DNA of 64,000 nucleotides from Calliphora vicina (taxonomy: Eukaryota > Arthropoda > Insecta > Diptera > Calliphoridae): assembly GCF_958450345.1 (NCBI RefSeq), contig NC_088780.1:47484033-47548032 (forward strand), written 5' to 3'. Under the pieces are notes generated by a model. That model did no database searches. It was not told the DNA's origin and saw only the letters and a list, made by a program, of their open reading frames with translations. Numbering within the stretch: position 1 is the stretch's first letter; the number at the start of each line of letters is the position of its first letter. A program made the position numbers and the translations under genes. This document shows positions 33,830-47,352 of the stretch, piece after piece.

Positions 33830-34935
33830 ACGCTGAGATGAGACGGCGATTCATAAAAAAAATCGCCAAAAAGCCATTTATAATCCGAATGAGCTGAAAT
33901 TTAAAATGTAGATAGTCCTTAAGAAGATCTACAAAAATATGCTTTTATCTGTAGGTATCTCTTTTAGTTCAAGAGATATTTAAGTTTAATTTTTTTTTAA
34001 ATTTTGCTCGATCTTTTTTTTTGTTTTTATATATGATGGGCCTACGAAAGGACGAAATTTGTTTTCTATATACGACGTATATTTGCGATAAAATTCTAAA
34101 GAAAATAAAATCAACCTGATAAAAATTATTTCGTCCCTATAAAAAGTTACACACATCCAAAGTTGAAGCATCTTTTTATATATTTCAACTTTGTATGCGT
34201 GTGTTTTTTAAGTTTTTTCCCAAAAAAGTCCCCATATTTTTTCTTTTATAAAAAACAAATTTTCTTCGTGGCTATATACATTTTTTTATGATCTGGAAAG
34301 AGAATTTAATAGAAAAACGTATAAAGTAAAATTTGACTAACTTAAGCGGACATTGAACCCCCCATCTCTCTCCAAACTTGGCCAATTTTGAAAAAAAATT
34401 TTAGGTTTGAGTAAAAAATTCTAAAAACGCAAAGCACCGATCCTCAAAAGCTCGTCATATTTGTATAGCCCTATATATTGTTTATATACATACAAAACGT
34501 TTTTACTATCATACTGTAAATAACGTCAAAGTGGGCTATTTTCTAAAAAAAACTCAGTTTTTGGAACACATTTTCCCCGTTTTAGGAATTTCGATGTTTG
34601 AAAACAAAGAATGGCACATTAGTGATGCCATTGACTTAAGAACATTTAGATCTATATTACTATTATTGTGATGTCTGTAACTGTTCAAATTTTACATTAA
34701 TTCATAGTTTTTATTTTTCTTGATGGAAAATCTCCATTTTATAATATAGTTAGTTTTTAAGGTAAAGTACGTCCGAAAAAACACAAAATTAATTCATTTC
34801 ACTAGAATATCAATCTCCAAGTCAAAACGTTTCAAAACGATATCAAAAATTTATATAAAAAGCTTATATTTACTCTTCAGAAGCTCCACAAAACTTGCCC
34901 GGATCATAACGATAATTATTTGCCCATTCTTCGTT
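33830..34935 (-). repeat. Repeat D, long copy
   Basis: Minus-strand order: GGAGCTTCTGAAGAG (34890), TTTTTCGGACGTACTTTACC (34775), GTGTTCCAAAAACTGAG (34560), CCAAGTTTGGAGAGAGATGG (34370), CGTAGGCCC and AGATCGAGCAAAA (34010-34040), TTTCAGCTCATTCGG (33890). Collinear in part with 12270-13300, 37640-40000 and 61796-62100. No coding homology; transposon-derived by copy number but unclassified. Confidence 0.65.
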
Positions 34936-35564
34936 ATTCCAGCACAATAGAGAAGTATACACTGGAACATAGATTTTTAAAACAAAATTTTTGTTTTAGA
35001 GTCAAAAAATAGTAAAAAACTAAAATTTTTAAGCTACAAAGTGATTTTTGACAGCTATTTAGAATGCCTAGATATGTTCGGATTGCATTGATATGTTCAC
35101 AAGAGTTATTCAGATTTACCGGAGCTACAACTTTGCAAAATATTGTTATTGAAAACTTAGGAGTCCCTGGATGTTATTCTAAGAAAAGTAAAAAAAAAAT
35201 TTTTCTTCCTATATTTTTTCAACAAAAGTGCACGAAAAAGCTATGTTTTGGAAACAAATTTTAACAAAATTTATTTGGCGGACTCTTAGCTATATTATTG
35301 CCATATAAAGTTAAGCCGTATCACAAAGTCTGAATTAGCTGTTAACCAAAAACCGATGACACCTTTTTTAGAGGCCCCACTGATTTTCAGAAACTTTGGG
35401 GGCCCATAAAAAAAAATCGGTCACCAAACTGGACAAACTGAGTATAGGGTTTTACATAGGGTAAGTAGAGTCGAACCTATACTGTCATGATCTTGTGTTT
35501 TTCCAAAAGTCTTCATTTGTTGCATAGTGTAATTTATCGATCAAAAAAACTCATGGGGGAGAGT

Positions 35565-35630
35565 AGGAAACTTAGTGTAGGGTATTATATGGTCGGGGTT
35601 GACGGACTATACTTTCTTACTTGTTTTTAA
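35565..35630 (+). mobile_element. Repeat A-like 3' terminal fragment
   Basis: ACTTAGTGTAGGGTATTATA, stem TCGGGGTTGACGGA and CTTTCTTACTTGTTTTT form a repeat A-type 3' end without the usual upstream body. The preceding 35415-35560 is different, so this may be a related subfamily. Confidence 0.6.
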
Positions 35631-37399
35631 TTCGATCTATTGGTAATCACATCTAATCTTAATTATTATTTTGAGAATAAAATAAATATTTGCTTTTCAA
35701 CATAAATAAAATAAATACGATTGAAAGACATCAGTAACGAAATCGATAAACAAACTAGATCTATATGAAGTACTGGTGAATACATTATTAGGCTGAACTC
35801 ATTCCTATTTTATTTTCGATTTATACATAGTTAAAAACTTAGGGTATTCCCCTTTCGTTCTTAATCAACCATAGCTGTGTTACTCGTTTTAATACATTTA
35901 AATCAAATACTAACTTTATACTACAACTAGATGTTTCACAATTTATTATGACGCGCACTTGTTTGCTGCATTTATTTGCTAAATGTCAATATTATTATTG
36001 TTATTTTGTTTTTGCTCAAACAGCCTTTGAGAATTGATGCTGCTTTTGTTGAGTCGTCAGTTTCGTTAAGAGTCTGTCAGTCTAAATTGTTTATGTTTAT
36101 GAAAAAAAAAAAAAAATATTTAATTTTGTTGTTTGTGTAACTAGAAAATATTGGTGTTATTAATTGAATATTTATGCGTTTGATGTCATCATGTTGGTCA
36201 TCACTATTGGCAAAGCAATAGCAACAAAATAATAACCAATAACAACAAGCAAATAAAATCATAAGTAACATTTAAACTATAATAATCGTCAGCATCATAA
36301 ATAGTCAACTTAGTAAAATATTTATTCTAACAAAATGTCTAGAAATACAAAACTACTCATAATAAATTCTCATACTAACATACAAATACAAACTTATTTA
36401 CTGCATTTTTTTGTTTGTATTCCACAATTAACTATACTAGACTTATTTAGTTGGATTTTATTATATCCAAGATGAATGACAACAATTGTGCCAGTCAGCA
36501 GACCAGATGCATGCATCATACAAGTACATGCATGCATGAATGCATAGTTAGAAGCGGGCAGCTAAATAAAAAATAAAACATCAAATCAAATTCAACTTAA
36601 AGTTGTCAATAAAATTATATGATTAATGATTGAATTGCATCTAAGTATGAGTTAACGGCTACGTATATACAAGTACGTCTATGGTAGCAGTAGATATTTG
36701 TTATTGCTGTAATGCATGTGAACTATTTTAAATGTCAAAGTATTATAAAATTACTCTAAACCAACAACAGATACTGTAATTAAATGACTACTTTATGAAA
36801 TATATGGAAACTTGTAACGATTTTGTACTTAACTCCTGCACAATACTCATCGCATTATGGGCTTAAGATAAATTATGACAATTAGATGACTGCGTATAAA
36901 AATTCTTTATTTTATAAGCTTAATGTCATATTATGGAGGAGTAAAGAAATTTCCTTATTTTTCTATGAGTAGGGAAAAACAAATTATGATCTCAGTTGTC
37001 TAAATTGATTTGTATAATCGTGATAAGTGCCTGATGTAATTCCTGGTAGCGTATGTAAATTAATTATAAATTTATTACTCATACGTAGTGTGTGGTGTTT
37101 TTGTGTAATAACGTAAACTCCTTTTAAAAGATTAAATGGGCAAAGCTGATGAATTGTTATGTTATTTTTTAAAGGTAAATTAGTTAGTTTCTAATTTGGG
37201 GAACAATAAGGTTTTATCCAGGACATGTCCAAAAAAAATTGTTGGGTGTATACTTAAAAATGCGGGTTTATGTTTTTCATAACTTATAGGTAATTTTAAA
37301 GGGTACATATCAATCATTTATTCACACTTATTTATTAAACATTATAATGTTAACAACAAAGTTTTTTTTTTTTCTTCGATAATTTCGATTTCTTTACCA
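35631..37399. other. Unassigned AT-rich sequence
   Basis: No gene or terminal repeats recognised. A GCATG-rich patch lies at 36507-36545. Confidence 0.45.
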
Positions 37400-37633
37400 A
37401 CAAAGCTTCATATGCGAGAAGTTTTGCTTGCCTTCTTTAATTTGAAAAAAGTAATGATGAAGCACACCGATTGCTCATCGAAAGCTTATGGTGAATGTGT
37501 TCAGTTGGTTTCAATGTGCAAGAGATGGTTTGTGCGTTTCAGAAGTAGTGATTTTGACAGGAAAGACAAATATCGCCCAGGCCAGCCAAAAAAGTTTCAG
37601 CGCCAAGAATTGGAGAAATTAAGTTTTTGTTGA
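37400..37633 (+). pseudogene. mariner transposase N-terminal relic
   Basis: Open frame of 73 codons: LPTKLHMREVLLAFFNLKK, then CKRWFVRFRSSDFDRKDKYR and PGQPKKFQRQELEKL. This is the mariner helix-turn-helix region (consensus REVLLYFFNLKKSAAE, CxEWFRRFKSGDFDVEDKER, PGxPKKFEDxELExLL). Part of the first helix-turn-helix is degraded (KVMMKHTDCSSKAYGECVQL). The rest of the transposase is missing; repeat D begins right after. Confidence 0.8.
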
Positions 37634-38100
37634 AAAGTGCATCACGTCATTTACCATGTGATATTAAAAAGCTTTTTAGATATTTAAAAAACATATAAAT
37701 ATGTAGCTTTTTCGAGGATCTCTGCTTGCCTTTTTAGAATTTTTTATTCAAACCAAGTTTGGATAGGTCTGAGGGGTGTCATGTTCGCTTAAGTGAGCCA
37801 AGTTTTACAATATATGCTTCTTCATTAAGTTCTCTTTCCGGATCATATAAAAAATGTATACAGTTCCGAAGAAAATTTTTTTCCACAAAAGAAAAATTAT
37901 ATGGGCTTTTTTGGGAAAAAACTTAAAAAATAAGGCACTTTTACATCTTACAACTTTGAATGCGTGTTACTTTTTAAAGTGACAAGATAAATGCTACCAA
38001 GTCATCATCGCCAATATAGCTGATATTTTAAAAATAAAGTTTGACCGTCCGTAGGCCCGCCATATCTAAAAACCCATAAAAAATCGAGCAAAACTAAAAA

Positions 38101-38722
38101 AACAAGTAAGAGAACTATATTCGGCTGTGCCGAATCTTATATACCCTTCACCAAATTATACTTAAAAATAAATATTTTAAATATTTTATGTAAACAAAAT
38201 TAATTTTTTTTGCCAAAGTTGTTTTTTAAATTTTTAGAAAAAAAATTTTTTCGAATGTTTTTTTTTTTTACATTTAAATTTTTTTTTTTAATTTAAAATT
38301 TTTTTTTTGGTTTTCAATTTTTTTTTAATATTTAGCAAAAAAAAACTTTTGGTGAAAAAAAAACTTCGTCTTAAAAAATATTTATTACGATTCTGACCGA
38401 TTGAAATATCTATCATTAGATATCCATATTGTCTATATTATTGACTTAGTAATCCAGATATGGGTCAAAAAATAGGTCAACAATCGAGGTTGTCCTGGTT
38501 TCTTCCTTATATCTCAGCCATTTGTGGACCGAAATTCTGGAGATATTGATGTATGAATCGTGTATGTAAGTTATTTGGGGGCTTCGGAAAGTTGATTTCA
38601 AAAGACAGATAGACGGACAGACAGTCATACAGACGGACGTTGCTTAATCGACTTCGCTAGAATATACATATATACTTTATAGGGTCGGTAATGAAGGGTA
38701 TTCACGAAGGTGAAGGGTATAA
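38101..38722 (-). mobile_element. DINE-1-like repeat B, complete copy
   Basis: Minus strand: TATACCCTTCACCTTCGTGAA, then CCGTCTGTATGACTGTCTG, GGTCCACAAATGGCTGAGAT, TATCTGGATTACTAAGTC, then GGTGAAGGGTATATAAGATT, the hairpin ATTCGGC-ACA-GCCGAAT and CTCTTACTTGTTTTT. The intact hairpin and both ends make this the reference copy (about 620 bp). Confidence 0.88.
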
Positions 38723-38947
38723 AAATAAATCAATAAATTTACTACCTCTTCAACTAATAGAGACACGTGTATTTTTTGTAGATCTTCTTAAGGGCTATTT
38801 ATATTTTAAATTTCAGCTGATTCGGAACATAAATGGATTTTTGGCGATTTTTTTAAAAATTTGCGACCAGAGGTGACCAACTTTGAGGGGCTACGCACTG
38901 GCCCCCATTAACGCAAGAAAGCTGAAGAAATGCAAAACAACTCAAAA

Positions 38948-39604
38948 CAAGTAAGAAAGTATGGTCGATCAAGACCGACCATATAATACCCTACACTAAG
39001 TAAAAGAGCAAAAACATTTTTCTTTTGAAATTTCAACAATTTATCTTTTTGAGTGATTTTCGGAAGTGGGCCTTATATGGAAGCTTTGGAAATTAGGTCG
39101 TGTGATTTATGTCTATATGAAAGTTTTTTTTGTTGAATTTTGAGTGTATACCAAAATTTTTAAGCGATTTATGCACGTTAAAGTGATTTTCGGAAGCGGG
39201 TCTATATGGCATAAATTTTGTGTATATAGAACTTATTTGGAGCGGAATTTGTGGAGATACATGTATAAATTAAACATTTATGACCGATTAAGTCCAATTT
39301 CAGGAGGACATTTGTATGGGGGCTAGGTGAAATAATGGACCGATTTCAGCCAGTTGCAATAGGCTTGGTCCTTGAGCCGAAAAAATAATATGTACCAAAT
39401 TTCATCGAAATATCTTCAAAATTGCCACCTGTACTCTGCGTACAAGGTTTACATGGACAGCCAGCCAGCCGACCAGCCAGACGGACATCGCGATTCTAAG
39501 TCGATTGGTATACTTTAAGGTGGGTGTTAGACTGATATTTTTGGGCGTTACAAACATATTCACAAACGCATTATAACATCCCCACTATGGTGGTGTAGGG
39601 TATA
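38948..39604 (-). mobile_element. DINE-1-like repeat A, complete copy
   Basis: 657 bp with both ends. Minus strand starts TATACCCTACACCACCATAG and ends with the stem GGTCGGT-CTT-GATCGACC and CTTTCTTACTTG. The empty site in repeat D can be read directly, so its boundaries are firm. Confidence 0.88.
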
Positions 39605-40017
39605 AACACCTCAGCTTCAACCATGTGCAATGGATCTGAGGTGTTTTTGAGTTGATTGTGTTTTGAGTTGAGGTGTTTTTGAGTTGATTCGTGAAAATAT
39701 CTCTAATAGTTCCCGAGATACCGACTTATTTCCAAAAAAAACATATGTAGATATGTTAGTACAGCAGTAAAAATCGTGGGTCTTGACAAAGTTATGAAGA
39801 AAACTCAAAACAAATGCCGACAAACCCGATTTTTGGCAAAAACTCGACTTGAGCGACCTCTTCCGAAAAATCTAAAAAAAATCTCAAAAATACTTTACTC
39901 TATAAGATTTCAAATTATGCTTGAGCCCCAACAAAATTTTTTTTTTGGGACACATAAATATATTAAAACGGCAAGGTTCGATAAATTTTCTGTTTGTTGT
40001 TGATTTTTAATCCATAA

Positions 40018-40675
40018 TAGGGTTTTTAATTTCCCGAACTTTTTTGATTCCGGGGAATCGGGAAATTTTTTTCTACATTCCCGGAAAAATTAGGAATATT
40101 TTAGCCAAATTTCATATAAAAACTTAGTGTTATAATTATTAAATATCAGAGCTTCGAATTAATTAATAAAATTTGAGCTTAATTCACTAAAATCTTAATC
40201 AGTAATTAATTAAATAATTAACAGAATTTATTCCAACTTTCAATGATTAAATTTTTGTTAAATCAAATCATTTACAAAATGAATTGAAAAAATTATCTTA
40301 GGCCTTTTTGTACTAGATTTGAATTGAAGAAAAATTTAATCATTTAATAAATTTTTGAAGCTATTTTGTTATGGATTTGAAGAAGAAATTAGAATGATTC
40401 AATAAGAAATAAATTCTATAAATAATGAATTCACTTTTTAAATTCTGATACGAAAACCCCAAATAAATAGTAATAATAAGCGGTCTATTTTTGCCAAGAT
40501 ATAAGCAAAAAATTTAAAAAACTTTTTACTGTTTTTTGAAGAAAAAAAGTTTTAACTTGTTTTCTATGTATTTTAGTCAGTTTTTAGTTCCCGGGATTCC
40601 CGACTAAAAATCCCGGGAATCGGGTAGTGAAAAATTTGTGATATTTGTACCGGGAATTCCCGGGATCCACAACCA
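40018..40675. mobile_element. hAT-like inverted-repeat element with CCCGGGAA motifs
   Basis: Left end TAGGGTTTTTAATTTCCCG, right end complement GTGGATCCCGGGAATTCCCG. Both sub-termini are crowded with TTCCCGGGAA-type palindromes. The middle is AT-rich and non-coding. An exact 8-bp duplication was not identified (CCATAAT / CCATAAA nearby), so hAT membership is inferred from the ends only. Confidence 0.5.
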
Positions 40676-43102
40676 TAAATTTGACTAGTGGAAAATATAA
40701 GATATACATATTATACATCAACCTGTAGGAAATTCTGTCTTCTTTTCAAAAATATATAAAATTTTAAAGAATTCAAAATGTATAGAAGACTTTTTTCAAA
40801 AATATGGGAAAAACTGTTAATATTTGTTTTTTATTATATGTATTAAATTAAAAGTTGTTGACAGATTTTAATCATTTGGATCTTGTTTTGTGTAGGAATA
40901 GCGTTGCTGCAATTTTTGATGCCGTCATACTTAAAAGTAATTTTATTTCGGAATTTCAGTTTTTTTTTAGTTTATTCAATAAACTAAACTGTTTTTGAGG
41001 TACGCGAATATATGTTGTGGAACCTCCTCCATTTTCGAAATAACGGTATATCTCGAAAGCACGACCGAACCTAAAAACACGATTAGCACCACTGGATTCA
41101 GTGTACTCGAATTAGTTTAACCCGCTGGGTGCCCCTCTCGACAGAAAAAAATGTCAGTTTCGTGCACAGGGTAATTAAAACACCATAAATTGATGCTCTT
41201 GTCTACATTGCCTAATCTTTCATTTGGTTAACTTCAGAGTGGTATGGACCACCCAAATATTTATTTAAAAAATTAAAACTGAGCGCATTACATATAAATT
41301 GTTGCAACTATTAAGTTATTATTTGTTTTATAACAAAATCAAAACAAATTGAATGTAATTTCATAAGAAAACAAATTAACAAATCAGTTACACACTTAAT
41401 AAAAAAATACAAACAAAGAATTGTTGTTTTAAATAGTAAAAAGTAAAAAATAAACTAAATCCAAAAAGCGGCTAAAAATCAATTTCACACTTTACAGCAG
41501 CAAGAAATTGTTAATTATGCCCCTTATTATTATTAATAATAATAATTTATTAATAATATTTACAACTATGACGAGTTATGGCCTAAAGTAACTAAATTAA
41601 CTAAACATTTTGTTAATTTTGGGTTCTTCATTAATAAACAGTTAAACATTATTTAGCAGCCGCGCATTTTTCATGCTTTAGATTTATAGAAATTAGAAAA
41701 GCCACAAAAACTAACACAAGAAATTCGATTAAGAAATTTTGTTAAGGCTTTTTAGGTCATGTTTTTTTTTTATTTTAAATATGGTGTGAATAAACAAAAC
41801 GTTTTTTAAATTAATCGCATGTGTTAGAGTCTTTTAGTTTCCTCATACTATTTTTAGTAACAATAATTTAACATGTGATTAATTAAATTTAGTTTGTGTA
41901 TTTTTTTCTCTCTCTCTCTGTAACAGTGTAAACAGCGGAAAAAGTTGTTAACATTTAAAGTAGCCATTGAAAATGAAATTATTACGGATTATGTAAATTT
42001 TTATGGGAAGTTGGTGTTGAAATTTCACATTTGTATTTAGTTTGTTTTACATTAGACCACACATTTAAAACAAAAAAAAAATAGAAATGATGTGTGTAAA
42101 AAAGAGGAGTTTCCCACTAAAATTTAGGCGCATTAGACGATTTAGAATGGTTATAATTAAAAAGTAATTTGCTCTAGGGTTTTCTTATTTTAAATTAAAG
42201 AACTCTTTAGGTTTGGTAGCAGCTGTATTTATTTTAAACAGATTAGTGAACTGTTTGAGAGTAATGTAGCTTAAATAATTAAGTACTTGTTGATTTTAGT
42301 TCTGTTTACTTCATTAAAAGATTTGTTATTTAAAAAAAAACTAACTGTCATCGAACAGCATTATCTGGTACGCTACACAGTAGGGTGCTTGTACATATTT
42401 GTGGTTTAATATTTCTCTGTCATTTCATATTTGTTCATTAATGTATTTGGTTTTTATGTTTTTCTGCAGAAAATCGAAAAAAAAGAAGTCAATTGACATC
42501 TCTTTAAAACTTTCCCAATCAATGATTAAAACAAAAACCACACGTTGTTTGGTTTTTTTTGTTTGTTTTGTTTTCCACAACTGACCATAATCATGATGAT
42601 ATTAAGAAATGTAATCGGCCAGTATATGGTGTCGTTTTTACCATAAAATTTATTTTCAATTTCTTTCTATTCGAAAAAAATTAACACAATAATGTTTTTT
42701 TTTGTCTGTGTTTTTTTTTGTCTGGCTAAGATTTAATAATTAATTAATATTGGCAAGCGATGACACATGGAAAAATTGTTTTTGCATTAAACATATAAAA
42801 CATTAGCTACAACATATAATAAAGTAAGTTTTCGTCAAACAAAAAAAAAAGAAAAAAATTGTCACGTTTGATAGAAAAATATTAGTTTTTTTGTTGACAA
42901 CTAAATGATTTATTAAATAATATTTGTATTTAATAATAAAAGTGAAATTTTCTAAAGGTGTGTATAAGTATTAGTATTAGCGATAAGATATTACAATACT
43001 TTTAATAATAAGCTTTTAAAATTCTTAAAAAATTAAATTGATTATAAACAAATTGTTACCCATTAATTGATCAACTCACAAATATTTGCTATTACGTTTT
43101 TT
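40676..43102. other. Unassigned AT-rich sequence
   Basis: No gene or mobile element recognised. A short (TC)n tract lies at about 41908-41921. Long A/T runs are common. Confidence 0.45.
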
Positions 43103-45192
43103 TATACCCTACAACATCAGATTGGTGTGTAAAACTCACCTTAAAATATACCAATCAACTAGGAATCAATTTCTAAGTCGATTGAACGATGTCCGTCCGA
43201 CCGTTTTCTGGCTGTCTGTTCATGTAAACTTTATGTGTAAATTACAGATCGCAATTTTAAAGATATTTCGATAAAATTTGGTAAATACGAAGCCTATTGA
43301 AACTGGCAGAAATCAGTCCATTATCTCAACTAGCCACCATATAAACGTCCTCCCGAAGTAGGACTTTATCAGTCATAAATGTTTATTTGTATTGAAATGT
43401 ATCTACAACGTATCTTTAACTTCTAAACGGTTAGTTGGTGTTATTGAGTTTAGGCCAGGGGTACCCAAAGTTTGTTTTCCGATTTTAAAAGATACAGTTA
43501 CAGCTATCAGTTATCTCTTATAGCTTAGGAGATATCCACATTTGAAAGTTAAATTCTCAACATCTTTACCCATCCTACTCCAGACTTTTAATAACAGCGA
43601 GTCCATATATTTCCCGATTTTCTTCATTTTTTTGACTAATAACAAATGTATATGTCAAATAAAAAAAAATTATTGTTTAAAAATCATGACTGAAGACTAG
43701 GCTTACGGTACAATGACTGCTTAATAAACTGTCATAATGAAGAAGAGGAGGAGACTACTTTAGGGAACGTATTCTCAGTATCCCATTCCAATCATATTTG
43801 GACGAGCTATCAAGGATGAATATAAGAGGAATCTACTCCTTCATCAGAGAAAGAATCTTGTTGGTTCACCTCGAAGACAACGGACGTATTATAAATACCC
43901 TGCTGTTTACCCCTTGGGTAAAGACTACTTTATCTTTGAGCACAGACTACTTTATCTTTGTAGAGCACTTTTCCATGATCTGGACTGTCTCAGAGATGTA
44001 TCACTAGTAAATATGTTCAGATTTATTAGAAGTACCGGCTGGTTCTCACGGAAACCACAGAAATTACATAGTCAACGAAATAAGGCAGCGAAACTATTCT
44101 CCTTTTATTTATGAATTCTCAGCATAAAGGAATAGTATTTCTAAGGGTACCACAATGTACCACAAGACCTCCGATTGAAGTCGCTAACTTGGACCAAATT
44201 AAGCTGCTTGACCAGTGGTTGCCCATGGAACCTAACCTGTGACTGGATAAAGTAATATGCATTTGAATTTAAAAAAGGCGATTTTTCGCTAGTTTTTTTG
44301 GAAAAATGGAATTTTTTCTATTTAAGTTATCTAAAAAAATTCTAAGAATATGTATGTATAAAAAATTTATACTTTTTGTAAAGCTAAGTTTACATCAAAG
44401 ATTCTAAATGAAAAAAAAAATTGAAAATTTTCGACACCAAGAAGAACCGGTCTCTCCTAAACAACTGATTTTTTTATTTAAATTTCAAACATTTTTGGAA
44501 ACTGCGGGATTCCTGATAATAAAATTTTAAAATTTGTTTTTCCATTTTCAATAGAAAAATCTATATATGTAAATGTAAAATTTCATTAAAAATTATTCCT
44601 AAATAAAGATTTAATTTCAATTTGAAAAATTTGTACCTTCACAAAAAAAAAATGTTTTGTCATATTTTTCAAAAAAGTATTTCATGAATTTTTTAATAGC
44701 CAAAAATTAAAAATATTTCTAAAAGTTAGACAAAATATCCTGTCCAATGGTATATAACAGGTCTACCTTATGTTTTTTACGTAGCAAATTAATTAGGGAA
44801 AACTTAACATCTCTAAGAGAATTTACCTAACACTGTTATTTACATTCATAGAAAGATTGTGACGTAGTCAATCAAATTTTTGTATGACGTCACGAAGGTC
44901 ATGTCACCTAATTGTATGCCGATCGGTCCATAATTAATCATAGTTCCCATATAAGATCCGCTTCCGAAAACCGATTTAACGATCATAAATCTCTTAAAAC
45001 TGTCGGTATCCATAAATCACATGACCTACCTTCATGTCACGCATTCCATAATTAGTCATAGAACTCATATAAGGCCCACTTCCGAAAACCATTCACGAAA
45101 ATAAAGTATTGAAATTTTAAAAGAAATATGTTTTTGCTCAATAACTCAGAGTAATAGGTCGGGCCTGACCGACCATACTTTCTTACTTGTTT
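43103..45192 (+). mobile_element. DINE-1-like repeat A split by a 1.5-kb insertion
   Basis: Left part 43103 to about 43405 begins TATACCCTACAACATCAG and includes GTCCGTCCGACCG. The right part from about 44898 contains CCGATCGGTCCATAATTAAT and ends with stem GGTCGGG-CCT-GACCGACC and TACTTTCTTACTTG. The insert (about 43406-44897) starts in repeat D-type text AACTTCTAAACGGTTAGT, also seen near 60080. Confidence 0.75.
43740..44115 (+). pseudogene. Possible non-LTR retrotransposon C-terminal fragment
   Basis: Two overlapping frames give LDELSRMNIRGIYSFIRERI and DVSLVNMFRFIRSTGWFSRK. This style of short helical tail (xLSxLNIxxIxxFIRxTGWF) occurs after the RNase H region of some insect non-LTR elements. 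The similarity of the two stretches to each other suggests an internal duplication. No catalytic motif is present; the call is tentative. Confidence 0.3.
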
Positions 45193-46708
45193 ATATTTTA
45201 AATAATGTTTAATTACATTTTTTAAATTTAAATAATGTTTAATTGCTCTCCTTTAATTGATTTTAATTAAGTAAGGTTTTTATTAATTTTAATACAAAAA
45301 CAATTTGCACTCATTAAAACAAATATAAATAATTAAAAGTGTGAATTGATTTTAAACCAATACAACTGGTTTGTGTCTTAACTCTTTTGTTTGTGATTTA
45401 TATGAATTAAAAGCATTAAAAAGCCTGATCAATTAAATTGCAATAATATTAAATAAATTTAGCAGCACTAAATAAAACAAACAAGCATATCATACAAATA
45501 ATTCAGTTTCAAATTATTTATAATGCTAAAGACGTGAATTTATAACTATGCAATAATATAATGTGATCGGAAATAAGTTCATTGTTTTTAATTATGATTG
45601 TTTATCACTCGAATAAAATAAATATCTTTAAAGAAAGATCAAAAAAAAAATCATAAACCATAATAGTAAACATATTTTAGAAGGAACTTGAAAATATCAT
45701 AAAAATTTTAATATATTTTTGAAATACTTATATAAGGTACTTAAATTTAATTAAAAAACATTTAGATATTAAAATTAATTTTAAACAAAAACAGAAAAAC
45801 ATTCCGTATCTGGAATGAATCTCTTTATAAACGTTTGAATTTAATACTGGCATTTATCCCCAGAACTTTTTAATTGTGAGCATGGATTTGTTCATCTATA
45901 TATGTTAGAGTGACAATCAGTTGTATTGAAAAAATTGTTGTTCGGTGGAATATTTTGACACCAAGTCCAAAAAAATACATTCCTCGAGATTGAGATGCGA
46001 TACAAAACAGATAATTTTAAGGGACAGCAACGCGTACCAGGTTCACCCAGTTAAATATAAAACACAGTTCTTTTTTCTCAGATTGTTGTATTTTTATTAA
46101 GTCTTAAGGTATTGCATATATTTTATAAGGTATTGCATATAGACAGTAATTGTCACTAATGTCTGACAACTGGGCTGACTCCAATTTATATATTTTGGGT
46201 CATTTGGAAAGTATGTGCTCTTCTTTGTTATTAATACGTACAAACTATTTCAAATTGTGTTGGTGTAATTTCCATACATTTTCATTTTCTTTTGGCTTAA
46301 GTATACTGAGACTTTATGTAACCTAGTGTGAAGTCAATTGTCCCTTAAGTGTATCTAAGTAACCTAGATTGTATACACTTTAAATGTTTATTTTTTACTG
46401 CACTTCTCAAAGTATATAGTTATTTCGGAGCTTTCGGAGGAAGATTTGTTAACAAACAATTGATTACACATGTCAACAGCAAAAAAAACTTGACTAACCA
46501 TATACAATTTTGTGAAAATGAGTGAATTCACTTAATTGTGAATAAATTCCAAAAGAATTCATGGATTTTTATGACCGATATCTCATTTTGATCCTATTAC
46601 ATATGGCTTTGCGATAAATCAGCAAATCTGAACAATTTGCCGTTTTCGATTTTTCATTATTTTTTTAAAACCAAAAATAAATTTGCTATTTTCACGTAAA
46701 AAATATAT
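45193..46708. other. Unassigned AT-rich sequence
   Basis: No gene or element recognised. A short duplication TAAGGTATTGCATAT occurs twice at 46105-46140. Confidence 0.45.
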
Positions 46709-47352
46709 TTATACCCTACACCACCATAGTGGGGAGGGTATTATGCGTTTGTGCAGATGTTTGTAACGCCCAAAAATATTAGTCTAACACCCACCTTAAA
46801 GTATACCGATCGACTTAGAATCACTTTCTGAGTCGATTAAGCGATGTCCGTCCGTCCGTCCGTCTGGTCGGCTGGCTGGCTGGCTGTCCATGTAAACCTT
46901 GTGCGCAGAGTACAGGTCGCAATTTTGAAGATATTTCGATAAAATTTGGTGCATATTATTTTTTCAAGGACCAAGCCTATTGAAACTGGCTGAAATCGGT
47001 CCATTATTTCACCTAGCCCCCATACAAATGTCCTACCGAAATTGGACTTTATCGGTCATAAATGTTTAATTTATGTATGTATCTACACAAATTCCGCTCC
47101 AAATAAGTTTTATATATACAAAATTCATGTCACCAAATTTTGTTACGGTCATAGCTCCCATATAGACCCGCTTCCGAAAATCACTTTAACGTGCATAAAT
47201 CGCTTAAAAATGTTGGTAAACACACAAAATTCAACATAGTTAACTTTAATATAGACATAAATCACACGACCTAATTTCATGGTGATCGGTCCATAATTGG
47301 TCATAGCTCCCATATAAGGCCCACTTCCAAAAATCACTCAAAAATATAAATT

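Larger units (their letters stand above)
37640..40000 (+). repeat. Repeat D, copy interrupted by repeats B and A
   Basis: Segments 37700-38100, 38723-38947 and 39605-40000 form one repeat D copy. At 38100 CAAAACTAAAAA is split from its continuation by repeat B. At 38947 CTCAAAA is split from CACCTCAGCTTCAACC by repeat A. The uninterrupted equivalent CTAAAACACCTCAGCTCTAACC is at 61990. The part after 39605 includes CCCGAGATACCG. Confidence 0.65.
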
